Below are positions 20,968 to 29,011 of a DNA stretch of 64,000 nucleotides, piece after piece. How positions within the stretch are numbered: the stretch's first letter is position 1; each line of letters begins with the position of its first letter. The DNA is from Fibrobacter sp. UWB11 (GTDB taxonomy: Bacteria > Fibrobacterota > Fibrobacteria > Fibrobacterales > Fibrobacteraceae). The position numbers and the translations under genes are program-made. The notes under the pieces are model-generated. The model saw nothing but the letters and a program-made list of their open reading frames with translations. It was not told the origin of the DNA and made no database searches. Where the stretch lies: the NCBI RefSeq assembly GCF_900143015.1, contig NZ_FSRT01000002.1, forward strand, positions 558,001 to 622,000. The letters are read 5' to 3'.

Positions 20968-21693
20968 ATGACCACTTTTACCGAAGAAGAACTCCAAGCT
21001 TACGAGGCCGAAATTTGTGAAAAGCCTCTAGACCAACTATATCAAGAACTGCTAAAAGCCGAAGAAGACGAAGCACCCGAGCGTAAAAAGATTATCAAAG
21101 CCCGCATTGCCATCCTCGAAAAACGCGAAAGAAGAAAAGCTAGAGCCGAACAAAAAATTCTCGATACGCCACAGCCATTGCCCGACAAAAGCGGCTTATT
21201 TCAATTTCTTCTCGTTATCGCAGGAACTTTCTTAATCCTTTTTCTTGAGTTTATTCCCCATATTCATATAAGCGATTTCTTCAGCGGCCGCTTTTTAGCC
21301 AGCATTAAATACATTCCCGCCATAGGAATCATTTTCTTGTCTACAAGATACATTCCCATATTCAGAACATATTTATGGGAAGAAAAAGATTCTCCAAAAG
21401 GCAAAGATATTCCCAGTTATTGGCTCAGGCATTTTAAAATGGCCTTGAGCATAGCCTCTTACTTTTTCTTCTTTTCCATTGAAACATTTGTCCGCGGAGA
21501 TTACAATGGATTATTCTTTTATCAAGCCGGGCTGCCTGCATACATCATCGCCACAGGCTACTTCATTTTTTCTACTTTATACATCATCAACGCATTTTAC
21601 CCGCTAAGCAAAAAGTTCCGCCCTAAATACGGAATAGCATTACTCACTTTTGCTGTTATCCTCAATCTCATCATCGAGAAAATTTTCGGGTAA
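20968..21693 (+). CDS. Unknown four-helix membrane protein, PLDxLY family (copy 1)
   Basis: The start at 20968 (MTTFTEEELQAYEAEI) is chosen because it matches the paralogue at 24359-25204 and follows a -10 box. The 241-residue protein has an acidic helical N-terminus (KPLDQLYQELLKAEEDEAPERKKIIKARIA), then about four membrane helices. The most conserved parts of the pair are the C-terminal helices (LPAYIIATGYFIF, NAFYPLSKKFRP). No known domain was recognised. The stop directly abuts the stop of the convergent lipoprotein gene. Confidence 0.7.
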   Translation: MTTFTEEELQAYEAEICEKPLDQLYQELLKAEEDEAPERKKIIKARIAILEKRERRKARAEQKILDTPQPLPDKSGLFQFLLVIAGTFLILFLEFIPHIHISDFFSGRFLASIKYIPAIGIIFLSTRYIPIFRTYLWEEKDSPKGKDIPSYWLRHFKMALSIASYFFFFSIETFVRGDYNGLFFYQAGLPAYIIATGYFIFSTLYIINAFYPLSKKFRPKYGIALLTFAVILNLIIEKIFG

Positions 21694-22548
21694 TCAATTA
21701 CCAACATTCATTTTTTGCCATTCTTCGTACTCTTCCAAAGACTGCAGTTCTCTCGCCTTTCGTCTTTCTTCTGCTTCTTCCTTTTCTTTTTCCAAATTTT
21801 TCAAACGCTCTTCTTCTTGCATTTTTTCATTCGCACTTTTTTTACCCTTCATACCAACAGCGCTCAAAGTTACAGCAAACCGATTCCGTTTATTATCTAA
21901 ATCTCTACCATAACGAAATTCCAAAGCAAGCATGACCCCTTCTAATTGATACGAAGCAAAGAATCCACCTCCTACCTCATAATAAAAAAGCGGATGCGGT
22001 TCAGGGAAAGAAAGCGCCATGAATCCCTCTTTTGATTCGGATAGATATCGTTCAACTCCATTTCTAGAAAAATGCTCCGTTAAGCCAATCTTCGCTTTAG
22101 CTCCAACAGGAATTTGTTGAATCATCATTGTACCAAATGAAACATCCTTCCAAAAATCATCCTTCACATAGTTACCCATATTAAAAGTTGAATAAATAGA
22201 ACTCCATGCAGAAAGACCAAAATACGGAGAAACAAATCCCAATTGTGCAAACGGTGTTACTGATTGAGCGCCCAAACCAATCGAAAAGAATTCTTTATTC
22301 CAAAAAACAATTTCTGATAAATCAAGTACCCACTCTGAATGGCTTTCGCTCATATCTTTGTGGTAATTGTAATGCTCATCATTATTATCTAAATCGCCGC
22401 CATACAACGCAAGGCTCATATTTACAACAGCAGCATCTTTTTCGCAGCTACTCATGAACGCCGCAGCCGATGGCGGACGCATTATAGAACTGCACCCAGC
22501 AAGCATTGCTGACACAATCAAAACCAATAAACAAGCCAAGCGATTCAT
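21694..22548 (-). CDS. Unknown lipoprotein with coiled C-terminus
   Basis: The 284-residue protein has a lipoprotein signal (SAMLAGC, Cys19). Its middle (about 30-225) is rich in aromatic and glycine beta strands (FFSIGLGAQSVTPFAQ, YYEVGGGFFASYQ, ALEFRYGRDL), resembling a small outer-membrane beta structure. The last 50 residues are a highly charged helix (EEERLKNLEKEKEEAEERR). No known family was recognised. It is convergent with the PLDxLY gene with no bases between them. Confidence 0.7.
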   Translation of the reverse strand: MNRLACLLVLIVSAMLAGCSSIMRPPSAAAFMSSCEKDAAVVNMSLALYGGDLDNNDEHYNYHKDMSESHSEWVLDLSEIVFWNKEFFSIGLGAQSVTPFAQLGFVSPYFGLSAWSSIYSTFNMGNYVKDDFWKDVSFGTMMIQQIPVGAKAKIGLTEHFSRNGVERYLSESKEGFMALSFPEPHPLFYYEVGGGFFASYQLEGVMLALEFRYGRDLDNKRNRFAVTLSAVGMKGKKSANEKMQEEERLKNLEKEKEEAEERRKARELQSLEEYEEWQKMNVGN

Positions 22549-22725
22549 CTCGTATAAAATAGCTTTAATTCAAAAAGTTTCAACGTAATCCATCGGCAAT
22601 TTTCAACCGCCCATCAGGCGATTCATACAAGAAGGCGATTCCGCATACTTCGACTACGCTCAGCACAGGTTCCAGCCGGAACGACATTTGAGAAGGGCAT
22701 GACAAAACGCCCTCTGGAGAAACGA

Positions 22726-22811
22726 ATTTGGCAAACGGCGTTTACCAAATTGGGCAAGCTGTGCTTGCCCAATCTGAAAAACATCATTTTTCCAACACCG
22801 GGAAAATGATA
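22726..22811. repeat. Three consecutive hairpins downstream of dinD
   Basis: Stems are AATTTGGCAAAC/GTTTACCAAATT (one G-T pair), TTGGGCAAGC/GCTTGCCCAA (perfect, 3-nt loop) and ATCATTTTTCC/GGGAAAATGAT. The last abuts the stop codon of dinD and may be its terminator, with a T-run on the minus strand. Confidence 0.6.
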
Positions 22812-23648
22812 TTACTTTTTCTTTTTTTGAAATTTCAAAAGAGACGCGTCAGTCGCTTTCAAACGACGCGCCACCTTCTTAACATCTTCACTTGCAGGCA
22901 AATTTTCGGGAACAATACCACGATCAAGAAGCATTTTGCGGACAGCGCGATTGTTATCCACATGTTCCTTCTCAATTTTCTTTTGTCCAAAAAGATTTTT
23001 TGTTTGAGTTTTGACAGAAGTCATTTCCGCAGCAAGATCCTTAGCCTTGATACTTACCGTAGGCAAAAAATCTGCCAGCGGGCGACTCGCAGGGACATTA
23101 TACTTACGCTTTAAGAGATTCGTATCAATGTTGAACAACGCCTGATCGCCCTTGGAACGGATAACGGCAAAGCCCTTGCTATCTACACCTCGTTCAAACA
23201 ATACTCCCGAGAGGACCTTTTCGGTATGCGCAAGCTTTTCCCTCGCCTGCACACGCTCCAATTCGTGAATACGGTCTTCAACAATTTCCGCCACACGAGT
23301 CTGCACAGCAAAGTAATTCTGCGCAAAAGAAATTTCCGGCTTGCGAGAATCACCGTTCTGAGCAATCAAGTAACAAGCATATCGAGTAAGCATATAATCA
23401 TCAACTTCACGAACAGAACCACTACCAAGGGGGACCATTTTGCTGACGCCAGCAAAATGGTATAACTCACTTTCACTTGCATTTATACAACTTTCCTTAG
23501 CTTTTTCAATAGCACCTTCAAAATTACGCCATTGATTGTAACCTAGCAGAACAGCTAGTTCTCGGGCACTCCAACATTCCACCCCTTGGTATTCGCAAGC
23601 AATAGCTTGGAACTTTTCGAACAGAGTCTTGATATCTTCAGACTTCAT
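22812..23648 (-). CDS. dinD: DinD-like DNA-damage-inducible protein / antirepressor
   Basis: The protein resembles E. coli DinD through its length: ECWSARELAVLLGYNQWRNF, the HFAGVSKMVPLGSGSVREV region, LTRYACYLIAQNGDSRKPEI and YFAVQTR. The N-terminal part is Bro/antirepressor-like. DinD inhibits RecA-dependent strand exchange in E. coli; related proteins are phage antirepressors. The start at 23648 (MKSEDIK) is preferred because an upstream ATGGAGG (in-frame ATG at 23660) supplies the Shine-Dalgarno. The protein ends in KKKK, and the same 3' end plus hairpin is shared with the next gene. A 12-bp perfect hairpin lies inside the gene at 23434-23461. Confidence 0.85.
   Translation of the reverse strand: MKSEDIKTLFEKFQAIACEYQGVECWSARELAVLLGYNQWRNFEGAIEKAKESCINASESELYHFAGVSKMVPLGSGSVREVDDYMLTRYACYLIAQNGDSRKPEISFAQNYFAVQTRVAEIVEDRIHELERVQAREKLAHTEKVLSGVLFERGVDSKGFAVIRSKGDQALFNIDTNLLKRKYNVPASRPLADFLPTVSIKAKDLAAEMTSVKTQTKNLFGQKKIEKEHVDNNRAVRKMLLDRGIVPENLPASEDVKKVARRLKATDASLLKFQKKKK
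23434..23461. repeat. Perfect hairpin inside dinD
   Basis: ACCATTTTGCTG and CAGCAAAATGGT enclose ACGC. The stem codes for the conserved HFAGVSKMV segment. The outer bases match the hairpins that end dinD and the TfoX-N gene. Confidence 0.6.
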
Positions 23649-23855
23649 TATAGCCTCCATGTAATCGTATTATACGACGCCGTTTTTGCGGCAAGTTTAT
23701 GATTAGAGGCGTTCCTGCAAAATCAAATTATGACTAAAACAAAAACGCACCTCGCCTTTGTATAGCGAGATGCGCAGTCATTAATGTATCTATATATTAA
23801 AAAGTTGGCAAGGGGTTCATAAAAATTTTACATAACCCAATATGTTTCTCAAACA

Positions 23856-23885
23856 GACCATTTTCCCCACGCCGGGAAAATGGTC
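23856..23885 (-). terminator. Hairpin abutting the TfoX-N gene stop
   Basis: GACCATTTTCCC and GGGAAAATGGTC form a perfect 12-bp stem that begins at the base after the stop codon on the minus strand. It is followed by TGTTTGAG, so it is a weak intrinsic terminator or a processing hairpin. Confidence 0.5.
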
Positions 23886-24206
23886 TTACTTTTTCTTTTT
23901 AGCAGCGGGTAGTTCCGGGAGCATGGCGTCGAGCAAACGCACGAGCAAGCCGTTGTCTGCAATTTGTTCTGCGGTAACACGCAACATCGGCTTTGCGCCA
24001 TCATACGGCAATTGCAATTTTGCATCCGGGAGCATCGCTTTTGCAGCAGCCACAGGCTTCACAAGCAAGCGGTCATCGTAAATCCCGCCAAAGATTTTTC
24101 CATCGGCATAAAGGATGTACTCGCCCATCATCTTGCGGGTCGTCACACGTAGTTCACCTTTGAACTGCGCCAAGACGTAATCACGGAACTTTTCAGAACT
24201 CGGCAT
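23886..24206 (-). CDS. TfoX N-terminal domain protein
   Basis: The 106-residue protein is a stand-alone TfoX/Sxy N-terminal domain: KFRDYVLAQ, VTTRKMMGEYILYADGKIFGGIYDDRLLVKPV and a C-terminal helix. Full TfoX regulates competence; single-domain forms are common and of unknown function. The ATG at 24206 has GGGAGAT 5 nt upstream, so it is preferred over the TTG four codons earlier. It ends in a KKKK tail shared with dinD, with the same hairpin directly after the stop. Confidence 0.85.
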   Translation of the reverse strand: MPSSEKFRDYVLAQFKGELRVTTRKMMGEYILYADGKIFGGIYDDRLLVKPVAAAKAMLPDAKLQLPYDGAKPMLRVTAEQIADNGLLVRLLDAMLPELPAAKKKK

Positions 24207-24343
24207 TTTATCTCCCAAATAACATCAGAATCATAAAGCCTACATTACCACATTCGATGATTTCTGAGGCCTATATTTTCAAAACCATTCACTACAAAAT
24301 ACATTATTTCACTCATTAAATTTTCTACTAGCACAATTTGTTG

Positions 24344-24349
24344 TATATT
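24344..24349 (+). promoter_or_regulatory. -10 box 9 nt before a start codon
   Basis: TTGTATATT precedes the ATG at 24359 with no Shine-Dalgarno; probably a leaderless transcript. Confidence 0.45.
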
Positions 24350-24358
24350 ATATGCCGC

Positions 24359-25204
24359 ATGATAACAAAATTCACTGAAGAATATCTCAAGGACTATAAA
24401 GAACAAATTCGCAAGCTGCCGCTTGACGAACTTTATGAAGTTTTAGATATCATCAGGAAAGACGATTCCCCAGAACGTCAAAGCATCGTCAAAGCACGCA
24501 TCGCAGAAATCGAAGGCGAAGAAGACGAAATAGACGAAACAAACACCGAACATAATTTCGCGCAGTTCGAGACATTTCCAAAGCAACCTATCGAATCAAA
24601 TCCAGACTTAAACGATATCCAAATTTCAGTTCCAAGTTCTGAACAAGCAGGCACCGAAAACGAGGACTCATCGAATTACGAAATCACGCAAGAAGAAATA
24701 GACAAATGCAATAACACGCAACCGATGCCCGATCCAGATGGTTTTTTATCATACCTATTCTGCATGGCACTCGGTTTTGGCATGGCCCTTTTTGCTCTAG
24801 TTGGATGTTCGATGAGCGCAAACCGAACTGCAGGCTTTCACGATTTAAAATTAATAACCATTCTGCCATATCTCAAATACATCCCTATAGGTGCTATCTT
24901 TTTTTTCAGTTTCTTAACAAAAGACAACAAAATCCGAGACTATTGGATAAACCATCTTAAATTTGCACTTGGTGTCGCATCATTTCTCGCTGTGGATGCC
25001 GCTACCACATTCATCTCGGGAACATACAACGGGATTTCCCATAGTTGCTCAGGAACGCCCGCATACATGCTTGCTACAGGGATTCTCTTTTTCTCGATAA
25101 TATTTATCGCAAACGCATTTTATCCGATCAGTAAAAAGCTCCGTCCCAGGCACGGGCTTACGCTAGTTGCACTCGCCCTAATCCTTGAAACAGCCCTACG
25201 ATAG
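24359..25204 (+). CDS. Unknown four-helix membrane protein, PLDxLY family (copy 2)
   Basis: This 281-residue paralogue of 20968-21693 starts MITKFTEEYLKDYKEQI, with LPLDELYEVLDII and DDSPERQSIVKARIAEIEG. An acidic linker of about 80 residues (longer than in copy 1) leads to four membrane helices. The C-terminal half matches copy 1 closely (GTYNGISHS, GTPAYMLATGILFFS, NAFYPISKKLRPRHGL). No known domain was recognised. It overlaps the end of the convergent acyltransferase gene by 9 bp. The start is chosen from the paralogue and the -10 box. Confidence 0.7.
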   Translation: MITKFTEEYLKDYKEQIRKLPLDELYEVLDIIRKDDSPERQSIVKARIAEIEGEEDEIDETNTEHNFAQFETFPKQPIESNPDLNDIQISVPSSEQAGTENEDSSNYEITQEEIDKCNNTQPMPDPDGFLSYLFCMALGFGMALFALVGCSMSANRTAGFHDLKLITILPYLKYIPIGAIFFFSFLTKDNKIRDYWINHLKFALGVASFLAVDAATTFISGTYNGISHSCSGTPAYMLATGILFFSIIFIANAFYPISKKLRPRHGLTLVALALILETALR

Positions 25205-26260
25205 CTTTGACAATTTCTTTTTCAGCATCCTTGCACAAGGTTTTTCGACAAACTCATGCAATGCAACAGCGATAAGCGAACAAAGTGCAATCGACACCGT
25301 AATTTGTAATACATTGTTCTGGATTCCGCATGCTGCGAACAGCCCATTTTCGATTTCAGTATTGAATGTTTGCGCCAAGAAAAACGCATAGCTCGCCGCA
25401 CTCGCATACCGCAACACAGATGAGTTCTGCAAATGCGGTGACTTGAGCCCCGCAAGCGTCAACGCCATACAGCCAAACAGCGGCACCGCAATCCAATCGT
25501 AAAGCATGTAATTACCCACGAAAAGATTGAGCCGCACAGCAATCGAAACACCTGCAACTAAAAGAACAGCCTCCACGACAAACGCTTTCCAAGTAGCGAA
25601 CCACTTTACATTCACGGAAAGCGACGCTAAAACCACGCCGATGAAAAATTCCAGCCCGCGAAAAAACGGATTGGAATAAATGGAATCTGTCGAAAATGTA
25701 TGCACCACCAACGGAGACCAAAACAAAATAAACAAGCTTAGGCCAATGGCAACAATCTTCGCACAAATCCCCCACTGCTTTACAACTTCTTGCATCAGCG
25801 GAAACGCCAAATACGCAAACAGCAGGCAAGAAATAAACCAAGTACCGCCATTATGGCTCACCGGAAACAGCGTCGAAAATACGCTCTGCAATCCAAGCAG
25901 CTCAATCGGCAACAGCACTAGATTCTGGAACACCGATTCTTGCCCCAAGGTCACTACATACAACACCGCTACAAACAAGTACAAAGGAAAAATCCCAAAA
26001 ACGCGTTTCAGGTAAAAATTCTTGAGTGCATCCTTCTGAAAAAGTTCACGTTCTCGGTAAGTGCGGAACAAGACGAATCCGGAAAGCATAAAGAATCCGG
26101 TCATGAAAATCGCACTCATCGAGACGAATCCCGTCAGCGGTCCAAAACTGCTTTCATGGTGAATATTGCAATGGAACAGCAGCACCATAATGGCAGCTAC
26201 CACCCGAAATAAGTCGAGCCCCGCTGCACGATGTTTCGCCTTTTCCTTATCAATAATCAT
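25196..26260 (-). CDS. Acyltransferase family 3 membrane protein (OatA/NolL-like)
   Basis: The protein has about ten membrane helices and the acyltransferase-3 signature: AAGLDLFRVVAAIMVLLFHC near residue 14 with its conserved His, IFMTGFFMLSGFVLFRTYRE, and FPLYLF. Members O-acetylate cell-surface glycans, peptidoglycan or lipids. The start is placed at 26260 (MIIDKEKAKHR); the longer in-frame extension would be encoded by an intergenic repeat at 26262-26312. It overlaps the convergent PLDxLY gene. The substrate is unknown. Confidence 0.88.
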   Translation of the reverse strand: MIIDKEKAKHRAAGLDLFRVVAAIMVLLFHCNIHHESSFGPLTGFVSMSAIFMTGFFMLSGFVLFRTYRERELFQKDALKNFYLKRVFGIFPLYLFVAVLYVVTLGQESVFQNLVLLPIELLGLQSVFSTLFPVSHNGGTWFISCLLFAYLAFPLMQEVVKQWGICAKIVAIGLSLFILFWSPLVVHTFSTDSIYSNPFFRGLEFFIGVVLASLSVNVKWFATWKAFVVEAVLLVAGVSIAVRLNLFVGNYMLYDWIAVPLFGCMALTLAGLKSPHLQNSSVLRYASAASYAFFLAQTFNTEIENGLFAACGIQNNVLQITVSIALCSLIAVALHEFVEKPCARMLKKKLSKLS

Positions 26261-26261
26261 A

Positions 26262-26312
26262 CATTTGGACCCATTCGACTTCGAGGCTTCGCCTCTCCGC
26301 TCAGGGTGACAC
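26262..26312. repeat. Intergenic repeat upstream of acyltransferase
   Basis: GACTTCGAGGCTTCGCCTC...CTCAGGGTGACA is of the CTTCGACT..CGCTCAGG-GACA type; the inner GAGGC/GCCTC forms a small hairpin. Confidence 0.5.
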
Positions 26313-26323
26313 ATTCCTAAGCT

Positions 26324-27292
26324 CTACTCTTCTTCTTCCAAGTCCATAAGGGTCATGGCAAGTTTCCAAGTTTCCTTGTTTTCGAAGCTGTCACGGATGC
26401 CGCCGCCATAGCGGGCATGGGCAAATTCTTCGACAAGGTGTTCCCAGCCTTCGAGCGAACCCGTTTTCACAAGGTTGTCGAGATTTATCGTAGAAGCATC
26501 CTTGACCCCAAAGCGGAGCGCTGCATATTCCTTGCAAATTCCTTCGAGTTCCAAGAGCCATTCGCGACTATCGGCCACCATCACACGTTGCTTCAAGACA
26601 ATCATGCGTTCACGAATTGCCGATAAAGAATCTCTCCATTTTTCAAGAACCTTTTTCGCCTTCGCCCTGCGACGCATGCGCCAAATACCCGCAAAAATCA
26701 GGCACAAAGCGACAACAACACCCACTGCGATCGGAAGCATACTAACAGGGGCTTCAGCACGCACCGGCACAGAATCGCTACGCAAATCGAGCGACTGTCC
26801 CATCGGTGTCGGGATTTCAAAACGCATTGCCGGGATATTCAAGTTACCCGTATCCTGCACTACAATCTTGTAGTTGAACGTAATCTGAGCCAGTTCCTTG
26901 CCGTCCTTGACCGTACGGCTCGATTCCTGCGAAACGCCCAACTGCATAATACCCTTCGCATTTGCAGAACTCGTCGGCACCACCAAAATGGCACTACCTT
27001 GAACACTCCAAGAGACGGTCACCGGGAAATCAATCGTATCGCCCACAGTCACCTTAAGCGGAGCATCCGAAAATCCAGTCGAAATAGTAATCCCCAACTG
27101 CTCCGGAGTCGGAAGCTGGAGTTCGTTCGCAGTACTACCAGCATTTGAACTATCCGGTTCTACCGCAAGGACATTCGTCGAATCTTTTTGTGTTGCGACA
27201 AGCAACGAATCAGCATTTTTTTCTTGATCTTCAGCCTTAGCTTTTTTAGCCTTGACAGGCTTCGCGGCCTTAGTATTTGCGTTCTTTTTCAT
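26324..27292 (-). CDS. BatD-like membrane protein with C-terminal helical domain
   Basis: The start at 27292 (MKKNANTKAAKPVKAKKAKA) gives 322 residues. A Lys-rich N-terminus is followed by a beta domain (LKVTVGDTIDFPVTVSWSV, ITFNYKIVVQDTGNLNIPAM) typical of BatD proteins. One membrane helix follows (about 185-205, MLPIAVGVVVALCLIFAGIW), then an alpha-helical domain (about 210-322). It probably works with MoxR and DUF58, both in this window. Oddly, no clear signal peptide precedes the beta domain. The TATATT box ends 7 nt before the ATG and no Shine-Dalgarno is seen. Confidence 0.7.
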   Translation of the reverse strand: MKKNANTKAAKPVKAKKAKAEDQEKNADSLLVATQKDSTNVLAVEPDSSNAGSTANELQLPTPEQLGITISTGFSDAPLKVTVGDTIDFPVTVSWSVQGSAILVVPTSSANAKGIMQLGVSQESSRTVKDGKELAQITFNYKIVVQDTGNLNIPAMRFEIPTPMGQSLDLRSDSVPVRAEAPVSMLPIAVGVVVALCLIFAGIWRMRRRAKAKKVLEKWRDSLSAIRERMIVLKQRVMVADSREWLLELEGICKEYAALRFGVKDASTINLDNLVKTGSLEGWEHLVEEFAHARYGGGIRDSFENKETWKLAMTLMDLEEEE

Positions 27293-27299
27293 ATTAAAG

Positions 27300-27305
27300 A
27301 ATATA
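27300..27305 (-). promoter_or_regulatory. -10 box 7 nt before the BatD-like start
   Basis: On the minus strand TTTGTATATT is followed by CTTTAAT and the ATG; probably leaderless. Confidence 0.5.
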
Positions 27306-27315
27306 CAAATTCCAT

Positions 27316-27349
27316 CTAAAAAAAGTCGACCCCGCATCAACATGCGGGG
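27316..27349 (-). terminator. Intrinsic terminator of the GH8 gene
   Basis: CCCCGCAT and ATGCGGGG form a perfect 8-bp stem with a 4-nt loop, followed on the minus strand by TCGACTTTTTTT. Confidence 0.8.
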
Positions 27350-27383
27350 CGACAGATAAAGAAAGATTTAAACTAGATCTAGA

Positions 27384-28823
27384 CTAGACTCCGGCCGGGC
27401 GAACGAACAAACCGTTCAGCAAGGCAGAATACATCGTGAGCAAGATATCCGAGAAGTAGCTCTGCGTCGTAAGCGAAGGCACCTTTGCGTTCAAGCCCGT
27501 CGTGCAGGTAGAGAGCCATGTTGCATTGCCTGCAATGCCCGTAGCGCACCAAGCACCGTACCACTGCGACGGAACAACCGTATTGCTCGTGTAGTCAGCA
27601 CCGACAGCCAAATTCCAAGAGTAGTTGACGGCAAGAGCCATGTTATTCGGGTCACCGCTAGCCTTCTTCGAAATGAAGGAGTTCAAAGTGGAAAGTACTG
27701 CGAGAGCGCGAGCATCCTGGTACCAATAGTAGTCCCAAGCGATACGCCACGGGATACGTACAGATTCCTTGTTGAACTGCCAGTAAGTCGTGTTTGCAGA
27801 ACCGTTAGCAGGCTTGATTGCATTGCCAGCACCATCGCTCCAGTCCGGGAACACGCCCGTACCAGCGTTCTGGACCTGCTGCATGTAAGCATACATTGCA
27901 TTCAAGACGCCAGTCCAGTTATGAGCAACGTCCACGATCGCAAAGAGACGGAGTGCCACCGGAGAGAAGTAACTCAGGTTGTAAACCGGATTTGCGCCCT
28001 TCCACATATCTTCGTCACCAGAGTAGATGAGCAAGTTCGTCGGGTTCACTTCGGCATCCCAAATGGCATTGATCAAGCTCATAGCGTCTTGCAAGTACAA
28101 GGCGTTACCCGACTTGAAATACATAAGGATCAAAGCCGTCGCGATATCTTCATCGGCGTCAGTAGCACTGGAGTTATCGACTTCGGTCCAGTGGAACGAC
28201 TGGGTGATCCACGGCATAAGCTTTCTGTTGGAATATTCCCTAAAAGCTCTGCTGTAATTCCACAAGCGGAGGAACGTGTCATCATCACCATTGAAGTAAG
28301 CCAAAAGCATACCGTAACCGATACCTTCCGACACCGTGCAAGCACGGGTCTTCATGTTCGGGACCGTAGTGGTGTTATCAGAGCAGTAGCTCTTGTAATA
28401 ACCCGTCTGGCTAGACCAAACGACACGGCCTGCCGGCATATATACAGCCGGGAACACAACGTTAAATTCCGTTGCAAGGGTCGGGTACGTGATCATTTCC
28501 TGTTCTTCGGTCGTGTAGTGGAAACTCTTCCACAACGCATAATGGTTAACAGCAAAAGCCGGGTTAGCCGTAGTTGCAAGCGGAGCATAAGTTCCAATCG
28601 GAGCCGGTGTTGCAGAGCTTGCCGGAACCGGAGCAGAACTAGTCGGTACCGGAGTAGAACTCATCGGGATCGGGGCAAAGGAACTGCTAGACAAACCCGG
28701 AAGCGGAACAACTGTAGAACTCGGGGTCGGATTAGGAGCGCTCGGAGCGGCATCATCACCGCAGGCGCCAAAGAAAAATGCTGAGCCAATCAAAACAGGC
28801 AACAGGATTTTTTTGCAAACCAT
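27384..28823 (-). CDS. GH8 endoglucanase-type lipoprotein
   Basis: The 479-residue protein has a lipoprotein signal (FFFGAC), a Pro/Ser-rich linker (about 30-80), then a family-8 glycoside hydrolase domain. The catalytic acid region SEGIGYGMLLAYFNGD lies near residue 165 and the conserved ATDADEDIATALI near 220. GH8 enzymes cleave beta-1,4-glucan, xylan or chitosan by inversion; cellulase or xylanase activity is likely given the setting. It is anchored by lipid and has no sorting tail, unlike nearby secreted proteins. The Shine-Dalgarno GAGAGGC precedes the ATG, and a CCCC..GGGG hairpin lies in the 5' leader near 28844-28858. Confidence 0.9.
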   Translation of the reverse strand: MVCKKILLPVLIGSAFFFGACGDDAAPSAPNPTPSSTVVPLPGLSSSSFAPIPMSSTPVPTSSAPVPASSATPAPIGTYAPLATTANPAFAVNHYALWKSFHYTTEEQEMITYPTLATEFNVVFPAVYMPAGRVVWSSQTGYYKSYCSDNTTTVPNMKTRACTVSEGIGYGMLLAYFNGDDDTFLRLWNYSRAFREYSNRKLMPWITQSFHWTEVDNSSATDADEDIATALILMYFKSGNALYLQDAMSLINAIWDAEVNPTNLLIYSGDEDMWKGANPVYNLSYFSPVALRLFAIVDVAHNWTGVLNAMYAYMQQVQNAGTGVFPDWSDGAGNAIKPANGSANTTYWQFNKESVRIPWRIAWDYYWYQDARALAVLSTLNSFISKKASGDPNNMALAVNYSWNLAVGADYTSNTVVPSQWYGAWCATGIAGNATWLSTCTTGLNAKVPSLTTQSYFSDILLTMYSALLNGLFVRPAGV

Positions 28824-28960
28824 AAAAGCCTCTCAATAAATATCCCCAAATAGCGGGGCTGGTAAACGCCAAAGTAATATATATAAATATAGCATTTAAG
28901 GAAAGGCCGCAAGCAAAAATCAAGTTTACTTGTGAGCACAAACACGAGCTTCAACATGCA

Positions 28961-28985
28961 GAAAAAGGCCGCTTGCGCGACCCTT
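28961..28985 (-). terminator. Terminator of tandem paralogue A
   Basis: Minus strand: AAGGGTCGC, GCAA loop, GCGGCC then TTTTT. The same hairpin follows each of the three paralogues. Confidence 0.7.
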
Positions 28986-29011
28986 ACCAAAAGATTTTTT
29001 GGAATCTGAAA

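Noticed and set aside
26261-26314. N-terminal extension of the acyltransferase
   Set aside because: The 18 extra codons lie in an intergenic repeat and precede a normal family start at 26260.
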